A DNA stretch of 64,000 nucleotides from Yersinia artesiana (GCF_902726545.1 NZ_CACVAD010000006.1:1-64000); one strand, 5' to 3'. Numbered from the stretch's first letter, positions 1 to 9,752 are shown. The notes: generated from the letters alone by a model not told the origin. Translations and numbers: made by a program.

Positions 1-564
1 GATTTACTCCTCCCAAAATTACTTATATTCGGGAATATGAATGAAGACCCTGAGTATGCAGATTATCTAAAAGAGCAGGTGAATATATTACATCTTAATG
101 ATGATATCATTTTTTTGGATGAGGTTCCTCTTCAAACTTATAGAAATAAAAATAATAAATGGTGTTTAAATGAAGTTGATTTGCTCATTATTTGTCATGC
201 TTTGTCTGGTGCTGTTTTATTTACACCAAATGTAAAAAATGTTGAAAGCGTTGGTTTAGGCCCCGCACTAGCAGCTATTTATACTATTCCCTGCGCCGTA
301 ACCGAATACTCTGCTTTTACTGAATTCTATGGCTCCGAATACCACCATATAAAAGTTGATCCCGATTTCCCCAGAGATGCGGCACAACAACTATTTGAAT
401 GGATGTGTATGCATGCTGCCGGCGAGATAGGAATAAAAATGCAGTTAGTCAGTAATAAGCTTCTTATTCAATCAAAGTTTCCTATAAATCCATGGCAAGA
501 TTTTATATATCAATTAAGGAGTGAATCACACGAATTTGACGTCAACCCATTGCTTTATAAATAA
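1..564 (+). CDS. Glycosyltransferase, C-terminal part (5' end outside window)
   Basis: The frame is open from base 1, so this gene begins left of the window; the first in-window ATG at 37 is internal. The visible 187 residues look like the C-terminal half of a GT-B glycosyltransferase: a beta strand LLIFGNMNEDPEY as at the start of the nucleotide-sugar domain, then ESVGLGPALAAIYTIPCAVTEYSAF, the position of the usual donor-binding E-x7-E type loop. It is followed after 24 bases by the oxidoreductase gene on the same strand, so it is probably part of one operon. AT-rich like the next three genes. The family call is inference from the pattern; donor and acceptor are unknown. Confidence 0.55.
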   Translation, partial: DLLLPKLLIFGNMNEDPEYADYLKEQVNILHLNDDIIFLDEVPLQTYRNKNNKWCLNEVDLLIICHALSGAVLFTPNVKNVESVGLGPALAAIYTIPCAVTEYSAFTEFYGSEYHHIKVDPDFPRDAAQQLFEWMCMHAAGEIGIKMQLVSNKLLIQSKFPINPWQDFIYQLRSESHEFDVNPLLYK

Positions 565-588
565 ACATCATACCTAAGAGGATACATT

Positions 589-2091
589 ATGAATATTACG
601 AAGACGGCAATATCTGAAAATTCTTCAGAAATTCCTGATAAAATTGATATTCTAATATTAGGCGGAGGGATGTCAGGTTTAGAATTAGCAAAACATTTAA
701 ATAATAGAGAGATAGAAAATATTGTCATTATAGAAGCAGGGCCAGCTGATGATTGCAACCATATAAATGCAGGGGAAGAGTTTCAGCGAGCTGATGAATT
801 TTGGAAGAATGAGGAATCAGATAAATATGCTTACCGTTCGTGGCGATCTTTAAGTGAACCACATTATTCAAAAGGAACATGCTTGCGACGCAGAGTGGGT
901 GGCAGGTCACTCTATTGGCATGGTGTTATTTTGCCAATTGAAGCCGAAACGCTCAAATACTGGCCAGCAAAGATTGTCAGTGATCTCACCGAGAACTGGT
1001 TAGAAGGCCCATCCCTTTATACACAGGTACAGTCTGAAATCTTAGCTTGGGCAGAAAAGAACTATGATGCAGACTATTGCTTTAAATTTGCTAATTTTGA
1101 ATTCAAAGTCGCCCCGCAGGCCACCCGAACACTAGGAAAAGATGAGCGTTGGGAAGCCTATTCTCCCCTATCCTATTGGAAGCAAGATAATAAACTCAGC
1201 ACAACCCCACTCATTATCGCCGGGCATGAAGCTGTCGCGCTTATTATTGCAAATGGGAAATGCATCGGTGCTAAATTAAGAAATATGGCATCTAATGAGA
1301 TACGCCATGTATTGGCAGATAAATGCGTACTTGCCTTAGGGACAATTGAAAATTCACGTTTAGCCACTCAAGCACTTTATGATTCGGGGATTTTGATAGA
1401 GAAAAAAATAACCGGCCTTGTTGATCATATTGTTCAAGGATTTAATGTCACTATTGAGCACGATAAAGCCTCAGATAAACTCAAAAAGTTAATTGAGAGT
1501 CATCCCGACACTATATTTTTTAGCCCTAGCTTAAGTGGTGAGCGTTTTAATTTGTTTTTTACTATCAACAAGTCAGATATTGGTATTGAATTAGAAGCAT
1601 GGACAATGGGTGAACAAATCCCTTCTGCTCATACAAATATCAGCATAGCAACGAATGGGGAAACCTTGCCATTATCCATTTCGTGTGATTTGGGCTATGC
1701 AGATGATGCGCTGATTAAAAAAGAGAAGCATGAATTAGATATATTCTGGCGTGAAGTATGCCGCAATACAAAAATCCCATTTGAATGTTTAGATTTTCAA
1801 ACAGAATTTATTATCCATGCCCGCACAATGGGAGATGTCCACAAGCAAATGAGATCGCCATTAAGGATCGTCAATTACAATGTCCCAATAACATGGATTA
1901 GTCCTCTGGGTACAGAAAACCATGAAGGTAGCACATTACCCTTAGGTGAAATATTAAATGATAATCATGAATTTAATCAAATTAATAATCTATTTGCTAT
2001 CGGCCCTAGTACATTTCCGCGACCCGGTGCAGCCAACCCGTCATTAACGACACTCGCACTATCTCGGCGTCTCGCTTATATACTTAACTGA
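589..2091 (+). CDS. GMC-family FAD-dependent oxidoreductase
   Basis: 500 residues. Residues 19-50 hold the FAD/ADP-binding fold with the glycine motif ILGGGMSG and an acidic strand end (VVIIEAGP pattern). Residues about 100-115 hold RRRVGGRSLYWHG, the second FAD-contact motif of glucose-methanol-choline (GMC) enzymes. The C-terminus (IGPSTFPRPGAANPSLTTLAL) is the GMC C-terminal signature. Such enzymes oxidise primary or secondary alcohols of sugars and sterols; the aminoglycoside 6'-oxidases (NeoQ/BtrQ type) belong to this superfamily. GAGG lies 7 bases before the ATG. Between a glycosyltransferase and a carbamoyltransferase gene, a role in oxidising a sugar or cyclitol hydroxyl is a reasonable inference, not shown. 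Confidence 0.8.
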   Translation: MNITKTAISENSSEIPDKIDILILGGGMSGLELAKHLNNREIENIVIIEAGPADDCNHINAGEEFQRADEFWKNEESDKYAYRSWRSLSEPHYSKGTCLRRRVGGRSLYWHGVILPIEAETLKYWPAKIVSDLTENWLEGPSLYTQVQSEILAWAEKNYDADYCFKFANFEFKVAPQATRTLGKDERWEAYSPLSYWKQDNKLSTTPLIIAGHEAVALIIANGKCIGAKLRNMASNEIRHVLADKCVLALGTIENSRLATQALYDSGILIEKKITGLVDHIVQGFNVTIEHDKASDKLKKLIESHPDTIFFSPSLSGERFNLFFTINKSDIGIELEAWTMGEQIPSAHTNISIATNGETLPLSISCDLGYADDALIKKEKHELDIFWREVCRNTKIPFECLDFQTEFIIHARTMGDVHKQMRSPLRIVNYNVPITWISPLGTENHEGSTLPLGEILNDNHEFNQINNLFAIGPSTFPRPGAANPSLTTLALSRRLAYILN

Positions 2092-2121
2092 CTTTATTGT
2101 AAATTAATAAGGATATTAATT

Positions 2122-3819
2122 ATGCATAAACCCATTTATATTCTTGGCACTGCCCTATCCCATGATGGTTCAACCTGTCTAATGAAAGACGGAGAAATTA
2201 TATTTGCAATAGAAAAAGAAAGAATATCAAGAATCAAACATGATGGTTTCAATGATAATGCCACCATTCAATACTGTTTAGACGCGGCGGGTATTGAATA
2301 TAATGATCTGGCATTAATCGTAGAGCAAAATTCTCATAATCCAATCTTTAGTGAGCAATTAGAATACCGTAAAAACAGGATCTTACCTGCTATGGTACCT
2401 GTGGTGACACTTTCACATCACTTAGCCCATGCTTATAGTGCAATAGGTACATCTCCTTTTGAAGATATGGGGGTTGTGGTTATTGATGGACATGGTGGCA
2501 GCGTAGATAACTGTAATGATATTAATGGTAATGTCTACAACACGGATAATATACATTATAATAATCGTTACCGTTATTGGGAAACATGCAGTTACTACGT
2601 GTATCAAAATGGCAAAATGCTACCCATCTTTAAAGACTTCTCCCGCTGGGTTAATCGGAAGGATAGAAAAACTTATCCCGTTTCAACATGGGAAATAGAA
2701 AATTCTATTGGTGAATTTTACGAGGGCATTGCCTTATATATTTTTGGTGAACTTGACTGTGCAGGGAAGTTAATGGGTCTGGCTCCCTACGGCAGAGCAA
2801 ATGCGATTGATTGGCAACCGTTCTTTTTCAATTCAGGAAAAATAATATTACTTAATGACTGGTGGACAAATATAGACCCATTGTTAAATACTGATCCAGC
2901 ACATTTTCAAAATAACTTCCAATATTATGCAGACTTGGCCTATTGGGCACAAACCAAACTTGAAGAGGCTTTATTCTACCTGTTTAACTATTACTACCAA
3001 CTTCATCCGATGAAGAACTTCGCTTATGCCGGAGGGGTTGCGTTAAATGCTACCGCAAATGAAAAACTCATTAATGGGTGTGATTTTGATAACTTGTATA
3101 TTCAACCTGCGGCAGGTGACAATGGGCTTTCCATCGGGTGTTGTTATTATGGTTGGCTGGAAGTCCTTAAAAAAGAACGAGTCAAACATACTGGTTCACC
3201 ATTTTTTGGTAAGAACTATAATGATATTAGTGTAATAACTGAGCTTGAAAAATACAGCGATAAAATTGAATACACTTACTGCGAAAATATTGAAGCCATG
3301 GCAGCCGACTCAATTGCATCTGGTCAGGTCATTGCATGGTTTCAAGGGGAGTCTGAATTCGGGCCGCGTGCGCTGGGCAACAGAAGCATTCTTGCCGATC
3401 CCCGCAGCGCACAGATGAAAGATCACATTAATACCAATGTGAAATTTCGCGAAGATTTCCGACCTTTTGCACCCGCTATTTTACATGAAAAAGTGCAGGA
3501 ATATTTCCACTTAAATCATGACAGTGACTACATGTTATTTATTGCCTATGTAAAAGAACAATACAGAACTGATCTTCCTTCAATCGTCCATATTGATGGA
3601 AGTGCTCGCGTTCAAACTGTTAAAAAAGATATCAATAGAAAATTCCATAAATTGATAACTTCTTTTTTTGAACAGACTAAAATACCCCTATTACTAAATA
3701 CCTCACTCAATATTAGAGGTATGCCAATAGTAGAAACACCCAAAGATGTCATTGAACTATTTTTGCATTGCGGTTTAGATGTTTTGTTTATCAATAATTA
3801 TAAGGTTTCGAAGAAGTAA
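2122..3819 (+). CDS. O-carbamoyltransferase, NodU/CmcH/TobZ family
   Basis: 565 residues, the usual length of the family. The N-terminal Kae1-like domain has LGTALSHDGSTCLMKDG at the start, LSHHLAHAYSA (metal-binding histidines) near 95, DGHGG near 117 and CAGKLMGLAPYGRA near 212. NFAYAGGVALNATANEKL near 295 and the C-terminal FQGESEFGPRALGNRSILADPR near 408 are hallmarks of carbamoyl-phosphate-dependent O-carbamoyltransferases (NodU of Nod factors, TobZ of nebramycin, CmcH of cephamycin). These carry a carbamoyl group from carbamoyl phosphate via carbamoyl adenylate to a hydroxyl. AAGG precedes the ATG; the gap to the oxidoreductase gene is 30 bases. The acceptor is unknown; in this setting a glycoside is likely. 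Confidence 0.9.
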   Translation: MHKPIYILGTALSHDGSTCLMKDGEIIFAIEKERISRIKHDGFNDNATIQYCLDAAGIEYNDLALIVEQNSHNPIFSEQLEYRKNRILPAMVPVVTLSHHLAHAYSAIGTSPFEDMGVVVIDGHGGSVDNCNDINGNVYNTDNIHYNNRYRYWETCSYYVYQNGKMLPIFKDFSRWVNRKDRKTYPVSTWEIENSIGEFYEGIALYIFGELDCAGKLMGLAPYGRANAIDWQPFFFNSGKIILLNDWWTNIDPLLNTDPAHFQNNFQYYADLAYWAQTKLEEALFYLFNYYYQLHPMKNFAYAGGVALNATANEKLINGCDFDNLYIQPAAGDNGLSIGCCYYGWLEVLKKERVKHTGSPFFGKNYNDISVITELEKYSDKIEYTYCENIEAMAADSIASGQVIAWFQGESEFGPRALGNRSILADPRSAQMKDHINTNVKFREDFRPFAPAILHEKVQEYFHLNHDSDYMLFIAYVKEQYRTDLPSIVHIDGSARVQTVKKDINRKFHKLITSFFEQTKIPLLLNTSLNIRGMPIVETPKDVIELFLHCGLDVLFINNYKVSKK

Positions 3820-3860
3820 AATAATCAATGGTGTTTCTCGTTAAAATCGCGAGGTTTTAT

Positions 3861-5216
3861 ATGCAAGAAAATGTATTCCTCATTCACAAAAAAAATACAC
3901 TAAAAATAGGTATTATCCATTTATCCACAGAAGGTATCCAAATCTTCGTTGGGGGTGTCGGCTCTTATATCAGAGGACAAATTCAGGCACTACCTGAGGT
4001 GATAGATTTTTTATCCACCCATAATATCTGCCTGGAACCACATTTTATTGAGATTGCATACAATAAATATAATGCATTTTTTGATATTGATTGCCACGCC
4101 CATTATATAGAAGAAATTCATGAGATAGGAGGAACATTCTCAACGGTACCCAACATGACGTTGGGTAACGAAACGGGGTGTTTATGGCCTTACGGTGATG
4201 CTTTTCTCGGTAACTTACAAAACTGGAAAATATCCTCTGCCGCCGCAGCAGCAAAGATTATTGATATTAGTGAGAATTACGATATTACCTTGGCATTTTG
4301 CCATGAGTTACCATTTTCGTTTACCCCTTTAATTGTCAGCTTACATACTGCTGTTGAAGGAGAAAATTTAAAGGTCATCTATGTTTCTCATGGCACAGCA
4401 TTCAATCATGAAATGCCATTACCTAATCCTGACAGGCTTATGGCCGAATCATTGCCTGTTCAATGGGCGAAGATTGATCCTAATATCAAGCTAGGTACTA
4501 TCAGTAATTTTCTGGCCGATCATTTAGTTTCACAATATGGTGCTGATCCTCGAACAATGATACCGGTTCCCGCTGGGGTAAATATTAACGATCCATGGTT
4601 TCGGATACGTAGTGAACAAGAGATTTGCGATACACTATCTGCTCACGGAATACCACTCGATAATCCGTTGGCTATTACGCTTGGGAGAGGTGTGCATTAT
4701 AAGCGCTATGATTTGTTACTGACGGCAGCCAGTTATCTGGGTGATGATATTCATACCGTTATCGTCTGTGATCCTGTGTTGCCAGAGTTATCAGTATTAG
4801 CCAGCCAGCTTGATATACACGCTTCAGTTATAAATTCTTTTGATCGCGAACTGATGGCCTGCCTGATTCAGTGGCGTAATACGCGGGTGTGTGTTCTTTC
4901 TGCCGAAAATGAACCGAATGGATTAATTCCTATGGAGTCGCGCTGGTTAGCCAGAAAGCAGGGTGCAATATTAGTTGTCGCCGACTCAGGTGGTCTGCGA
5001 GAACAAGTTGAGCACGGTATTAATGGGTTCCTACATATTCCAGGTGACGCTATAGATTTAGCAAAAGTGATATACCATGTATGCCAATTAACAGAACGTG
5101 AAATAGCGGATATCAGGCTGGCAAGCGCCACATTAATAAAAACGCGCTATCACTGGAAAAAACAAATTCTAACGCCACTGAGTCACTTAATTCCTCAAAT
5201 AGCAGCCCTGGGTTGA
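3861..5216 (+). CDS. GT4-like glycosyltransferase
   Basis: 451 residues from the ATG at 3861, which has GAGG five bases upstream; an in-frame ATG at 3828 lacks a good ribosome site. The N-terminus (KIGIIHLSTEGIQIFVGGVG) is the glycine-rich acceptor-side loop of GT-B enzymes. About residue 275 has LGRGVHYKRYDLLL, the phosphate-binding RxxxxKR-type strand of family GT4. Near the C-terminus ENEPNGLIPMESRWLARKQ fits the E-x7-E donor motif and ADSGGLREQVEHGINGFL the usual GT4 tail. Last gene of the left-hand cluster. It probably adds a sugar to the product modified by the neighbouring oxidase and carbamoyltransferase (inference). Confidence 0.75.
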   Translation: MQENVFLIHKKNTLKIGIIHLSTEGIQIFVGGVGSYIRGQIQALPEVIDFLSTHNICLEPHFIEIAYNKYNAFFDIDCHAHYIEEIHEIGGTFSTVPNMTLGNETGCLWPYGDAFLGNLQNWKISSAAAAAKIIDISENYDITLAFCHELPFSFTPLIVSLHTAVEGENLKVIYVSHGTAFNHEMPLPNPDRLMAESLPVQWAKIDPNIKLGTISNFLADHLVSQYGADPRTMIPVPAGVNINDPWFRIRSEQEICDTLSAHGIPLDNPLAITLGRGVHYKRYDLLLTAASYLGDDIHTVIVCDPVLPELSVLASQLDIHASVINSFDRELMACLIQWRNTRVCVLSAENEPNGLIPMESRWLARKQGAILVVADSGGLREQVEHGINGFLHIPGDAIDLAKVIYHVCQLTEREIADIRLASATLIKTRYHWKKQILTPLSHLIPQIAALG

Positions 5217-5227
5217 GACTGCTATTT
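5197..5227. terminator. Possible bidirectional terminator between convergent operons
   Basis: Perfect 9-base stem AAATAGCAG / CTGCTATTT with a 13-base loop spanning the stop of the glycosyltransferase gene, between it and dhaM read from the other strand. The U-run is only three bases, so termination strength is uncertain. Confidence 0.45.
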
Positions 5228-5261
5228 CAAAGAGATTATGTGTGTTGAAGACTTATGCCGC

Positions 5262-6695
5262 TTACTGGAGTTTGAATACTCCAGTTGCGGTATCCAATAA
5301 GGCGCTTTGACCATTACGGCTGGCGTCAAGGCAACCCACAGCCCCGACTAACATCGGGATATCCAATTCTGTTGCCAAAATCGCGCTGTGAGAGAGGATG
5401 TGTCCTTTAGTTAAACAGATACCTTTTACTTGCTGCCGATTTAACCCAATCATTTGCGAAGGGAATAGCTCCTCTGCCAACAGTAAAATTTCACGGTCGA
5501 CTGAAAGGGGAATGGGCGGCAACCCGGTCAAATGGCCCAAAGCACGATTAAGAATATCACGAATATCCAGTTCGCGGACACGCAAATAGTCATCAGCCAG
5601 TGCCTGATAGTCTGCCACCATGCTCATCAACTCATCCCGCAATGCCGATTCTGCACATACCAACTGCTGTTCTATCCGCTTATCCATCGATACATATAAC
5701 TCTTCATCATCAATCAGAATGGCATGGGCATTGAAGATAGCTGCTGCCTGAGCACTAATTTGCTGCTCTGCCTGCTGTGCCAATTGCTGCAAATCAGCCA
5801 CGGTGTGAGCTAAGGCCTGATGCAAACGCAATTGTTCATTAGCAATGCTCCCGGCATTAATGGTTTGCGGTACGAACACTGGAATAGCAGGTAACCACTG
5901 GAATACTGGTGCAGTGATAGCCCCACGAGGAACCATTACGCCAGTAAATCCACTATCACTGATGGTGCTTACGGACTCGCCAAAATGCTGGTGAGCCAGT
6001 TGCATAAAAGCATCCAACGCCTCACCGGCCTGTTCACCACTGGCTAACAGACGAATGGTATCGCCCTTACGTACTTGCAAAATGGCGAGCTGATTCAGGC
6101 TACGCGGATTAACGCATTGACCATTTTTTTCCAGCAACAAATCTGCGGTAAATGGCGCTAGCACTTCGACCAATTTGGCCGCTGGCCGAACATGTAACCC
6201 GTTAGGATTGCGGACGATCCAACAGACACTTTGTGCATCGGGGGCCGCCTTGATCGCCACCGCACTGTTAGCATCGGGCGCAATGTCCTCACCTAATTGC
6301 GCAGCTTTTGCCACCAATGCCCCCATAGCTTCAGCACGTACCTCCGCCAGTGAAGCACCGGATGAAGCTGCCACCACCGCGGCCAGAGTCCCTTCGACCA
6401 GTGGGGCTGCGCAGAGTTGCACATTTTGTGCCATCTCTGGGTCTAATAACTCGAGTGCTGTTTCCGCACTGAGTAATGCGCTGCCTAAATCCATCAACAC
6501 CAATACGCCTGTGGGGGAGTAAACGGATTCAATGGCTTCCATCACTTTGATGGCATCCGTGCCAATAGGATGATCCACGTCGTCTACACCGGCGGCCACC
6601 GCTAACTGGCAACCCCCTTGTGTCATTTGCTGTGCCAGTTCTGCCACCCCCTGAGCCAGCAGCGCGCTATGAGAAACTACAACGAGATTGACCAT
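5262..6695 (-). CDS. dhaM: PTS-dependent dihydroxyacetone kinase, phosphotransferase subunit DhaM
   Basis: 477 residues, as in E. coli DhaM (about 472). Three fused PTS modules: an EIIA-Man-type domain at the start with the phosphorylatable histidine in VVSHSALL (His9), an HPr-like domain near residues 165-245 with NPNGLHVRPAA, and a truncated enzyme I-like domain ending in LTKGHILSHSAIL. It passes phosphate from PEP (via EI and HPr) to the ADP bound in DhaL. Last gene of the gldA-dhaKLM operon, 34 bases after dhaL. Cytoplasmic. Confidence 0.95.
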   Translation of the reverse strand: MVNLVVVSHSALLAQGVAELAQQMTQGGCQLAVAAGVDDVDHPIGTDAIKVMEAIESVYSPTGVLVLMDLGSALLSAETALELLDPEMAQNVQLCAAPLVEGTLAAVVAASSGASLAEVRAEAMGALVAKAAQLGEDIAPDANSAVAIKAAPDAQSVCWIVRNPNGLHVRPAAKLVEVLAPFTADLLLEKNGQCVNPRSLNQLAILQVRKGDTIRLLASGEQAGEALDAFMQLAHQHFGESVSTISDSGFTGVMVPRGAITAPVFQWLPAIPVFVPQTINAGSIANEQLRLHQALAHTVADLQQLAQQAEQQISAQAAAIFNAHAILIDDEELYVSMDKRIEQQLVCAESALRDELMSMVADYQALADDYLRVRELDIRDILNRALGHLTGLPPIPLSVDREILLLAEELFPSQMIGLNRQQVKGICLTKGHILSHSAILATELDIPMLVGAVGCLDASRNGQSALLDTATGVFKLQ

Positions 6696-6729
6696 CTTTT
6701 CTCCTGATAATCTTGTCGGTTAAACCACA

Positions 6730-7362
6730 TTAGCGGCTGGCAACCTGCCATAGAGCCTGCATCATCAACATCGCTGACGTCGCCCCTGGGTCTTGATGAC
6801 CAATGCTGCGCTCGCCAAGGTAACTGGCGCGGCCTTTGCGGGCCTGCATGGTGATAGTTCCCGCCAATGCCTGCTGTGCGCGTTCGACACTTTGCTGCAA
6901 AGCATCCACCAGTGGCACGCCCTGCTGGTTTGCCTGTTCAAGTTGCGCCACCACAGCCCACCAAACATCACACATGGTTTTATCGCCCGGTTCAGCTTTA
7001 CCGCGCATCACCACCCCTTCAACACCATCTTTAAACATCTGGCAAACGGCTGGCAGATCAAGGCTCTGTTTGGCATTGGTACTTTGTGCGGCACGGATAA
7101 AGAAGGTGCCGAATAAGGGGCCACTGGCACCACCAACACTTGAAAGCAGAGTCATACCGGTATTTTTCAGAATAAAACCAATGTCTTTATCCGCAAAAGA
7201 GGGCAGTTTTTCGACCACTTTATTAAAACCACGATTCATATTCAGGCCGTGGTCGCCGTCCCCGATTTCGGTATCCAGCTGTGTCAGGAAATCCCGCTGT
7301 TCACTGAACACCTCAGCACAGAGCTGTAACCAACTGACAATTTGTTGTTTGGTAAGTCCCAT
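6730..7362 (-). CDS. dhaL: Dihydroxyacetone kinase ADP-binding subunit DhaL
   Basis: 210 residues from the ATG at 7362, preceded by AGGAGA; an upstream in-frame ATG at 7380 would overlap the dhaK stop and is less likely. LDTEIGDGDHGLNMNRGF (residues about 25-45) supplies the aspartates that hold Mg-ADP, and SSVGGASGPLFGTFF is the family's nucleotide-binding loop. DhaL holds ADP as a coenzyme, is rephosphorylated by DhaM and phosphorylates dihydroxyacetone bound to DhaK. Matches the E. coli protein almost end to end in the stretches I can compare by memory. Confidence 0.95.
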   Translation of the reverse strand: MGLTKQQIVSWLQLCAEVFSEQRDFLTQLDTEIGDGDHGLNMNRGFNKVVEKLPSFADKDIGFILKNTGMTLLSSVGGASGPLFGTFFIRAAQSTNAKQSLDLPAVCQMFKDGVEGVVMRGKAEPGDKTMCDVWWAVVAQLEQANQQGVPLVDALQQSVERAQQALAGTITMQARKGRASYLGERSIGHQDPGATSAMLMMQALWQVASR

Positions 7363-7379
7363 GGTTTTCTCCTGATGCA

Positions 7380-8447
7380 TTATTTTTTAACCAACGCAGG
7401 GGTATTGACCGGCGCATCCCACAATGACAACAGTTCATCATCAACTTTTACTAGTGTGATAGACACGCCCTGCATATCCAGTGAAGTGCAATAAGAGCCG
7501 ATCAGTTTGCGCTCGACGATCAAACCGAATTCAGCGCAGCAAGCGGCCAGACGGTGCCAGACACCATACAATTCTGATAATGGTGTCGCCCCCAAATTAT
7601 TGACCATAGCAATGACTCGATCACCTTTCGCCAATGGCAACTTACTTTGTTCTGTTTCGCACCAGTCGCCAGCTTGTCTGTCCCAATGACGCAGTTTGCG
7701 CTTATAGTGACCGTGTTCAATCAAGGTCTCGAACATTGCATCCACGGTGTCATTCAAAGAGGTAAATGGTCGCCGTTCAATACCCGGTTCTCCATGAATA
7801 CCCACGCCGAATTCCATCTCGTTTTCGGCCAAGGTAAAGGATGGTTTGCCCGCGGCTGGCACAGTGCAAGCTCCCAGCGCGATACCAATAGAATGCCCTT
7901 GATTGTTGATTTTCTGACCGAGTGCTACGCATTCATCCAATGAATCACCACGAACCGCTGCCGCGCCGAGTAACTTTTCAACAATAACGGTATTGGCCAC
8001 CCCCCGCCGCCCGGCGGTATACAAGCTGTCTTTAACAGCTACATCGTCGTCAATCACCAGTGTTGCCACTGCGGTACCCTCGGCATGCAGCAGTTCTGCC
8101 GCCGTTTCAAAATTCAGAATGTCGCCAGTGTAGTTTTTAATCAGCATCAGCACGCCCTGCCCGCCATCAATGGCTTTAGCGCATTCAAACATTTGGTCTG
8201 GCGTGGGTGAGGTGAAAATCTCACCGGGGCAAGCCCCATCCAACATGCCTTCACCGATAAACCCACAATGCATAGGCTCATGGCCACTGCCACCACCAGA
8301 CATCAGCGCAACTTTTCCCTTCACCGGCGCATCTCTGCGGGTGACAAAAACGGGCTCCTGATGCAATACCAGCTCAGGATGGGCCTCTACCAGCCCCTTA
8401 ATTTGTTCCTGCAATACACTCTCAACGCTGTTAATTAATTTTTTCAT
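7380..8447 (-). CDS. dhaK: Dihydroxyacetone kinase substrate-binding subunit DhaK
   Basis: 355 residues from the ATG at 8447 (MKKLINS, the usual family start), with GGAG seven bases upstream; the open frame continues to 8510 without similarity. SGGGSGHEPMHCGFIG and PSFTLAENEMEFGVGIHGEPG are family signatures; the histidine in GIHGEPG forms the hemiaminal with dihydroxyacetone. The product, dihydroxyacetone phosphate, enters glycolysis. 94 bases separate it from gldA, more than within dhaKLM, so some internal regulation is possible. Confidence 0.95.
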   Translation of the reverse strand: MKKLINSVESVLQEQIKGLVEAHPELVLHQEPVFVTRRDAPVKGKVALMSGGGSGHEPMHCGFIGEGMLDGACPGEIFTSPTPDQMFECAKAIDGGQGVLMLIKNYTGDILNFETAAELLHAEGTAVATLVIDDDVAVKDSLYTAGRRGVANTVIVEKLLGAAAVRGDSLDECVALGQKINNQGHSIGIALGACTVPAAGKPSFTLAENEMEFGVGIHGEPGIERRPFTSLNDTVDAMFETLIEHGHYKRKLRHWDRQAGDWCETEQSKLPLAKGDRVIAMVNNLGATPLSELYGVWHRLAACCAEFGLIVERKLIGSYCTSLDMQGVSITLVKVDDELLSLWDAPVNTPALVKK

Positions 8448-8541
8448 TTTATGCTCCGCGAACGGGAATGCCTGGGAAAGAGAGCAGCCGATGATGAGGG
8501 ACATCGGCATACTCAGTCAGTTAACTTGTCTGTCGAATCAC

Positions 8542-9636
8542 TTAATTGAGGAAAGCCTGGCCTAAACGGTCAGCCACAATAATAGCGGCATAAACACTGT
8601 CTGCTGTGACGGCAAACGGCATATTGTGAATAGTTTCACCCTCAGCACAGCTGGCCTCGGCGACCGCGCGAATTTTGCGTTCGATATCCTGTGAAACACC
8701 CATTTCGGCCAATGTGATTGGTAAACCGAGTTGTTGGCAGAATGAGAGCACGGTTTCGATCTCTTCCATGCTGCTGTTCTGTAATACCAACTGGGTCAGG
8801 GTGCCAAAAGCGACTTTTTCACCGTGGTACAGGTGATGACACTCTTCCAATACAGTGAAACCGTTATGAATGGCGTGAGCTGCTGCCAGGCCACTACTTT
8901 CAAAACCAATACCACTCAGATAAGTATTGGCTTCAATGATGCGCTCCACGGCTTCGGTAACCACCCCAGCTTCAACAGCCAGTTTGGCTTTGTAGCCCTC
9001 TGCCAACAAGGTTTCGTAACACAAACGGGCCAGAGTGACGGCGGCTAATGTCGATGCGCCGCCCGCCATGCTGATGGCCTTGGCATCAAAACAGGCCTGA
9101 GCTTCAAAGTAAGTAGAAAGCGCATCGCCCATGCCGGAGATCAGCAAACGTACCGGCGCTTTGGCAATAATCGCGGTGTCCATCAGCACGATGTCTGGGT
9201 TTTTTGGATAAATCAGATATTCGGCGAACTCACCCTGTTCGGTATAAATCACTGACAGCGCACTGGTTGGCGCATCGGTAGAAGCGATAGTCGGTACCAC
9301 AATCACTGGGATATGCTGATAGTGAGCAATCGCTTTTGCTGTATCGAGGGTTTTACCGCCACCGATACCAATCACCCCATTACATTTATGTTTTTTCAGT
9401 TCAACCGTTAAGCGCTCAATTTCGTGGCGGGAACATTCACCGTTAAAACGGCTGAAATGATTTTCCAGCTCACTGTCTTGCAAGCTGGTGCCAACAGCAT
9501 CCGCCGTTAGCTTCATTACAAAATCATCAGCAATAATAAAGTAGTTATTAGCCAGTAACTTAGCAAATTCGCCAATGGACTGTAGTGCATTGGCACCTTG
9601 AATATATTTAGACGGAGATTGAATGACTTTCAGCAT
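8542..9636 (-). CDS. gldA: Glycerol dehydrogenase GldA
   Basis: 364 residues (E. coli GldA 367). Iron-alcohol-dehydrogenase-like family: NAD-binding GIGGGKTLDTAKA near residue 95, TIASTDAPTSALSVIY near 120, the metal-site aspartate in SGMGDALSTYFEAQA and histidines in LAAAHAIHNG and HHLYHGEKVAFG. It oxidises glycerol to dihydroxyacetone with NAD, providing the substrate for dhaKLM. First gene of the operon; AGGAG lies seven bases before the ATG. Two operator-like dyads lie about 120-160 bases upstream. Confidence 0.95.
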   Translation of the reverse strand: MLKVIQSPSKYIQGANALQSIGEFAKLLANNYFIIADDFVMKLTADAVGTSLQDSELENHFSRFNGECSRHEIERLTVELKKHKCNGVIGIGGGKTLDTAKAIAHYQHIPVIVVPTIASTDAPTSALSVIYTEQGEFAEYLIYPKNPDIVLMDTAIIAKAPVRLLISGMGDALSTYFEAQACFDAKAISMAGGASTLAAVTLARLCYETLLAEGYKAKLAVEAGVVTEAVERIIEANTYLSGIGFESSGLAAAHAIHNGFTVLEECHHLYHGEKVAFGTLTQLVLQNSSMEEIETVLSFCQQLGLPITLAEMGVSQDIERKIRAVAEASCAEGETIHNMPFAVTADSVYAAIIVADRLGQAFLN

Positions 9637-9752
9637 ACCTTGCTCCTATAGCGTAAGAGAGAACGTAAGAATGAATCTTTTTTTAGGGTCAATTTGATGA
9701 AACTGGAACCACTATAAGCGCAAAAAACAGGCTGAAAATCGATAATTAAAAC

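Noticed and set aside
5265-5284. Stem-loop CTGGAGT/ACTCCAG at the dhaM 3' end
   Set aside because: Within the dhaM coding end and without a T-run; the hairpin at 5197-5227 is a better terminator candidate.
6836-7375. 179-codon plus-strand frame opposite dhaL
   Set aside because: Shadow of dhaL; low-complexity Ser/Cys/Pro-rich and no homology.
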